From assembly GCF_003324165.1 (NCBI RefSeq), contig NW_025407908.1, positions 1-21,937 on the forward strand: a stretch of 21,937 nt of DNA, in the 5' to 3' direction. This stretch comes from Naegleria lovaniensis. Taxonomy: Eukaryota; Heterolobosea; Eutetramitea; Acrasida; Naegleriidae. Shown one piece after another: positions 19,721-21,937 of the stretch (its first letter is position 1; each line of letters starts with the position of its first letter). The notes beneath the pieces are model-generated. The model had not been told where the DNA came from. It made no database searches and was given only the letters and a program-made list of their open reading frames with translations. A program made the translations under genes and the position numbers.

Positions 19721-20081
19721 TTTTTTGTTCTGAACTGAACAGTTGCCACCGATAGTTCAATGGGCACAACCATGACCCAACAGCATTGGCAACGTGCTGT
19801 CTTGGGTTCGATTCCCCTGTTGACCAATCTTTCGAGGTTGTTGTCAGGCCCTATACTACCGGGGTACCGTGCGTCAGGGTGTTCAAGCACAACAATTTAG
19901 GACCCGAAATTGCCAATTCATGCGCTTCCAGAATTTGGAAGTGGAATTTCCAAGGTTTTAAAAATATTTTTTTATTTTTAAATTTTGAACGTTCATTAAA
20001 ACCGGCTCTTTATTTTGACCGTCGAATTTCCAAAGCTCAACAGCAAATTTTCTCAACTCTCTACCTTTTCAAATTAGACGG
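19721..20081. other. Intergenic region between kelch gene and transposase-like gene
   Basis: These 361 nt hold the promoter side of the kelch gene and the 3' flank of the transposase-like gene. Around 19802-19815 is a sequence like a tRNA T arm (GGGTTCGATTCCC), but the rest of a cloverleaf is missing. From 19960 the DNA becomes very AT-rich. One arm of an imperfect inverted repeat lies at 20009-20023. If the neighbouring gene belongs to a transposon, one end of the element should lie in this interval. Confidence 0.5.
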
Positions 20082-20093
20082 TCAAAAAATAAA
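20009..20093. repeat. Imperfect inverted repeat over the transposase-like stop codon
   Basis: TTTATTTTGACCGTC at 20009-20023 is repeated in inverted form as GACGGTCAAAAAATAAA at 20077-20093; the two differ only by two extra A/T bases in the second copy. The arms are 53 nt apart, and the second one contains the stop codon of the transposase-like ORF. It could form a hairpin near the mRNA 3' end, or be part of a subterminal repeat of a mobile element. Confidence 0.5.
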
Positions 20094-21937
20094 ATCCACT
20101 ATGTCGTCAGGAATACTAGTTTCCTCTCCAAACTCCATCTCTTCATCACCGTCTTCATAATCACTTAGTTCATCGAATAGCTGTTCATTATTTGTCATCT
20201 CTTCATCTCCATCATCATCTTCAAAATCACTCATTTCGTCCTGAAACATTTCTTCCTGTTGAACATTTGTCTGTAAATAAAGATCCAGCTTAGATTTCTC
20301 TAATTCTGAACGAGAAGACTGTAAATTAGTAGCAGTTGATTGATCACTTTCAATTATTACTCGATCCTTGATTTTCAGATCATTGAAGCTATTCCATCTC
20401 TCCTTAACCTTGTCACCACTTCTTTCTTCTATTCTTTCAAATGTAGTATCTTCATCAGACCTGAAAGAGAGAAATAATACTCTAAGTTTTTTCACAATCA
20501 GTTGGAAAATTTGGAACAATTGATTCCATTCTCTTTTGTCTTCTTTTCTTGGAATATGTTTTTCATATTTAAATATATTGTTAAACTCATCAATAGACAA
20601 GTCTGGCTCTGTATAAATACTCATCTCGTTCCACACAGTATTACTATCTTTCACATATTCATCGAAAAAGTATTTCTTTTTACCTTTTGCTGTTGCTCTT
20701 TCTGTTATAAAATGGTCATGTTGATGAGAACCTTCTACTGCTTCATTGGAAACAGGAACCAGAGAACCAATTTCATCGAAAAATTCTTTTACATGATGCA
20801 CAATAATGTGTATGTAATACGGAAGCACTCCAACGCTTGATCGTAGTTCTACAATGTTGATATGCCATTTAGTTAATAATTGATAAAATTCTAAAAGCTC
20901 TTCCTCTGTTTTCTTTGCTCGCTCATCATTTGTCATTTTAAGCCATTGACGAACAATAATCCACTGATCCCAAATTTCCATCATTTCATCCGTAACAACA
21001 TTTTCAAAAATTGTCTTGTAATGCTGTGAGATAACTTCAACCATTCCTCCAGTCAACATGAATTTATAGTCCTCGTTTTCTAATACTGGATCTTCTTCTG
21101 CGTCTGATGTATTTTTAACTTGGGTCGAATGAAATGTAAAGGAAGATGAAAAACATGGTAGTTTTCTTACTCTTTCAAGCACTAATTTTTCATATTCTTC
21201 TTTTGTAAGGGACCATTTTACCAAATGCTCCGTAATACGTTCTTCTGCGTGGAGAATGCAAATATAAATTTTGGATGAATCAATACCAAACTTGTGATTT
21301 AAAAACCTTGGCATGGAGGTTCCATTTAAGCTATTACATTTCAAGCATGCGCATCTCAAACAAAACATATTGCCTTCTAATAAATCGCTCACGTAAGACA
21401 GAGATTTTAAATCGCTAACCCATATTATAGTCACTTTCATGTTGAAATTTTCTTTGTTTAACGAAGCGTCTGCTTGTTTTTTCGTTATTTGTATACCATC
21501 TTTCGAAATCTTTTCGACTTGTTGTGCAAAGTTTTTACAATAATCCATAATTTCCTGTTCATTACCAATATACATTGCGACAGGAAAAACATTTCTTCGC
21601 TCTTGAGTTCCAAATGTTGTAAGATTTAAAACTGAAAGAGTTACAACCACCGTCTGAAGTCCGTCAAATTTTCTTCCATCCATACTCATCTTGATTACCA
21701 AAGAATCAGGTAACTCTTCATTTACAGGACGTTGTTGTTGTTTTCTTAGAAACACGGTATGCAGGTGACTTTTTACAGCTGCAATGATCACAGGTTCCAG
21801 TTTCATCACAAATCCTTTTAATACATGTTGTATTCCAAAATATTCAACTAAGGCATTCGTTACTTGTCCTTCTATGTCTTTAAGATCCGCCTTAAGAATA
21901 TCGTTGAGTCCCAACGAAAAAATATGCTCTTTCCAAG
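20082..21937 (-). mobile_element. Transposase-like protein, cut by window edge
   Basis: The frame is open from the right window edge to the stop at 20082, so the N-terminus lies outside; at least 618 codons are visible. With the TTG at 21914 as residue 1, features in order are SMDGRKFDG (D79), a strand followed by VSDLKS (D168), a Cys cluster CLRCACLKC (C185, C188, C190, C193), LHAEERITEHL (222-231), and LPYYIHIIVHH followed by SNEAVEGSHQHDH (364-401; E391, E394). Three acidic residues set on strands, with a zinc-binding-like cluster after the second, and a late 'S-x-E-x-x-E' with nearby His, recall RNase H-fold DDE transposases such as RAG1/Transib-like or KDZ-like proteins. The C-terminus (about 545-610) is very acidic. 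This assignment is by motif pattern only. Alternatively it is a host gene derived from a transposase. No terminal repeat or target duplication can be seen at the left side with certainty. Confidence 0.55.

Noticed and set aside
19740-19830. tRNA-like sequence with a T-arm motif (GGGTTCGATTCCC) and an A-box-like stretch near 19753
   Set aside because: The outer T-stem pairs fail and no 5' strand pairs with the expected acceptor 3' strand GTTGACC, so there is no cloverleaf. At best it is a decayed tRNA.
1-21937. CRISPR array, operon structure, riboswitch or prokaryotic promoter
   Set aside because: No spaced direct repeats are seen. Introns and gene style are eukaryotic, so prokaryotic regulatory elements are not expected and none was seen.

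Overview
The window is eukaryotic nuclear DNA. It is AT-rich and gene-dense, has short GT-AG introns (about 50-165 nt, donors mostly GTAAG-type) and long uninterrupted exons rich in Asn, Ser and Gln. Together with DUF4116 repeats, a histidine kinase with a receiver domain, and NHL, kelch and LRR genes, this fits a heterolobosean amoeboflagellate of the Naegleria type. That assignment is my inference from style and gene content; there is no rRNA or other marker in the window.

Layout. 1-717 holds one doubtful small minus-strand ORF. 718-2244 (+) is a long DUF4116 repeat protein, followed by a short degenerate echo of its own N-terminal part. 2451-4229 (+) is a protein kinase-like gene with one intron and an unresolved frame change exactly at the beta3 lysine. 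Its 3' end overlaps, tail to tail, an LRR gene on the minus strand (4124 to about 5036, perhaps 5165). 5000-5500 looks like gene debris and includes a subtilase fragment carrying the catalytic-serine motif. A tRNA-Asn(GTT) lies at 5623-5695.

6072-11392 (+) is a four-exon gene (1,670 codons by my splicing) for a glycine-rich, low-complexity protein of unknown function. 11554-13272 (+) encodes an NHL beta-propeller protein. 20 nt beyond its stop codon is the stop of a minus-strand, eight-exon hybrid sensor histidine kinase (13293-16035, 755 aa). It has N-terminal membrane segments, a dimerisation/phosphoacceptor (DHp) domain, an ATPase domain and a receiver domain. Its H-box region is completed by an 18-nt microexon.

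16488-17822 (-) is a nuclear-looking coiled-coil, possibly F-box, protein. 17969-19720 (-) is a kelch protein. 20082 to the window end (-) is a transposase-like protein, cut by the window edge, with Asp/Asp/Glu-spaced motifs and a Cys cluster; an imperfect inverted repeat spans its stop codon.

The genes do not form an operon or an obvious pathway. Most look like members of families expanded in free-living amoebae: kinases, LRR, kelch, NHL and DUF4116. The results I trust most are the exon structures of the histidine kinase and of the glycine-rich gene, because every junction keeps the phase and, in the kinase, rebuilds conserved motifs.
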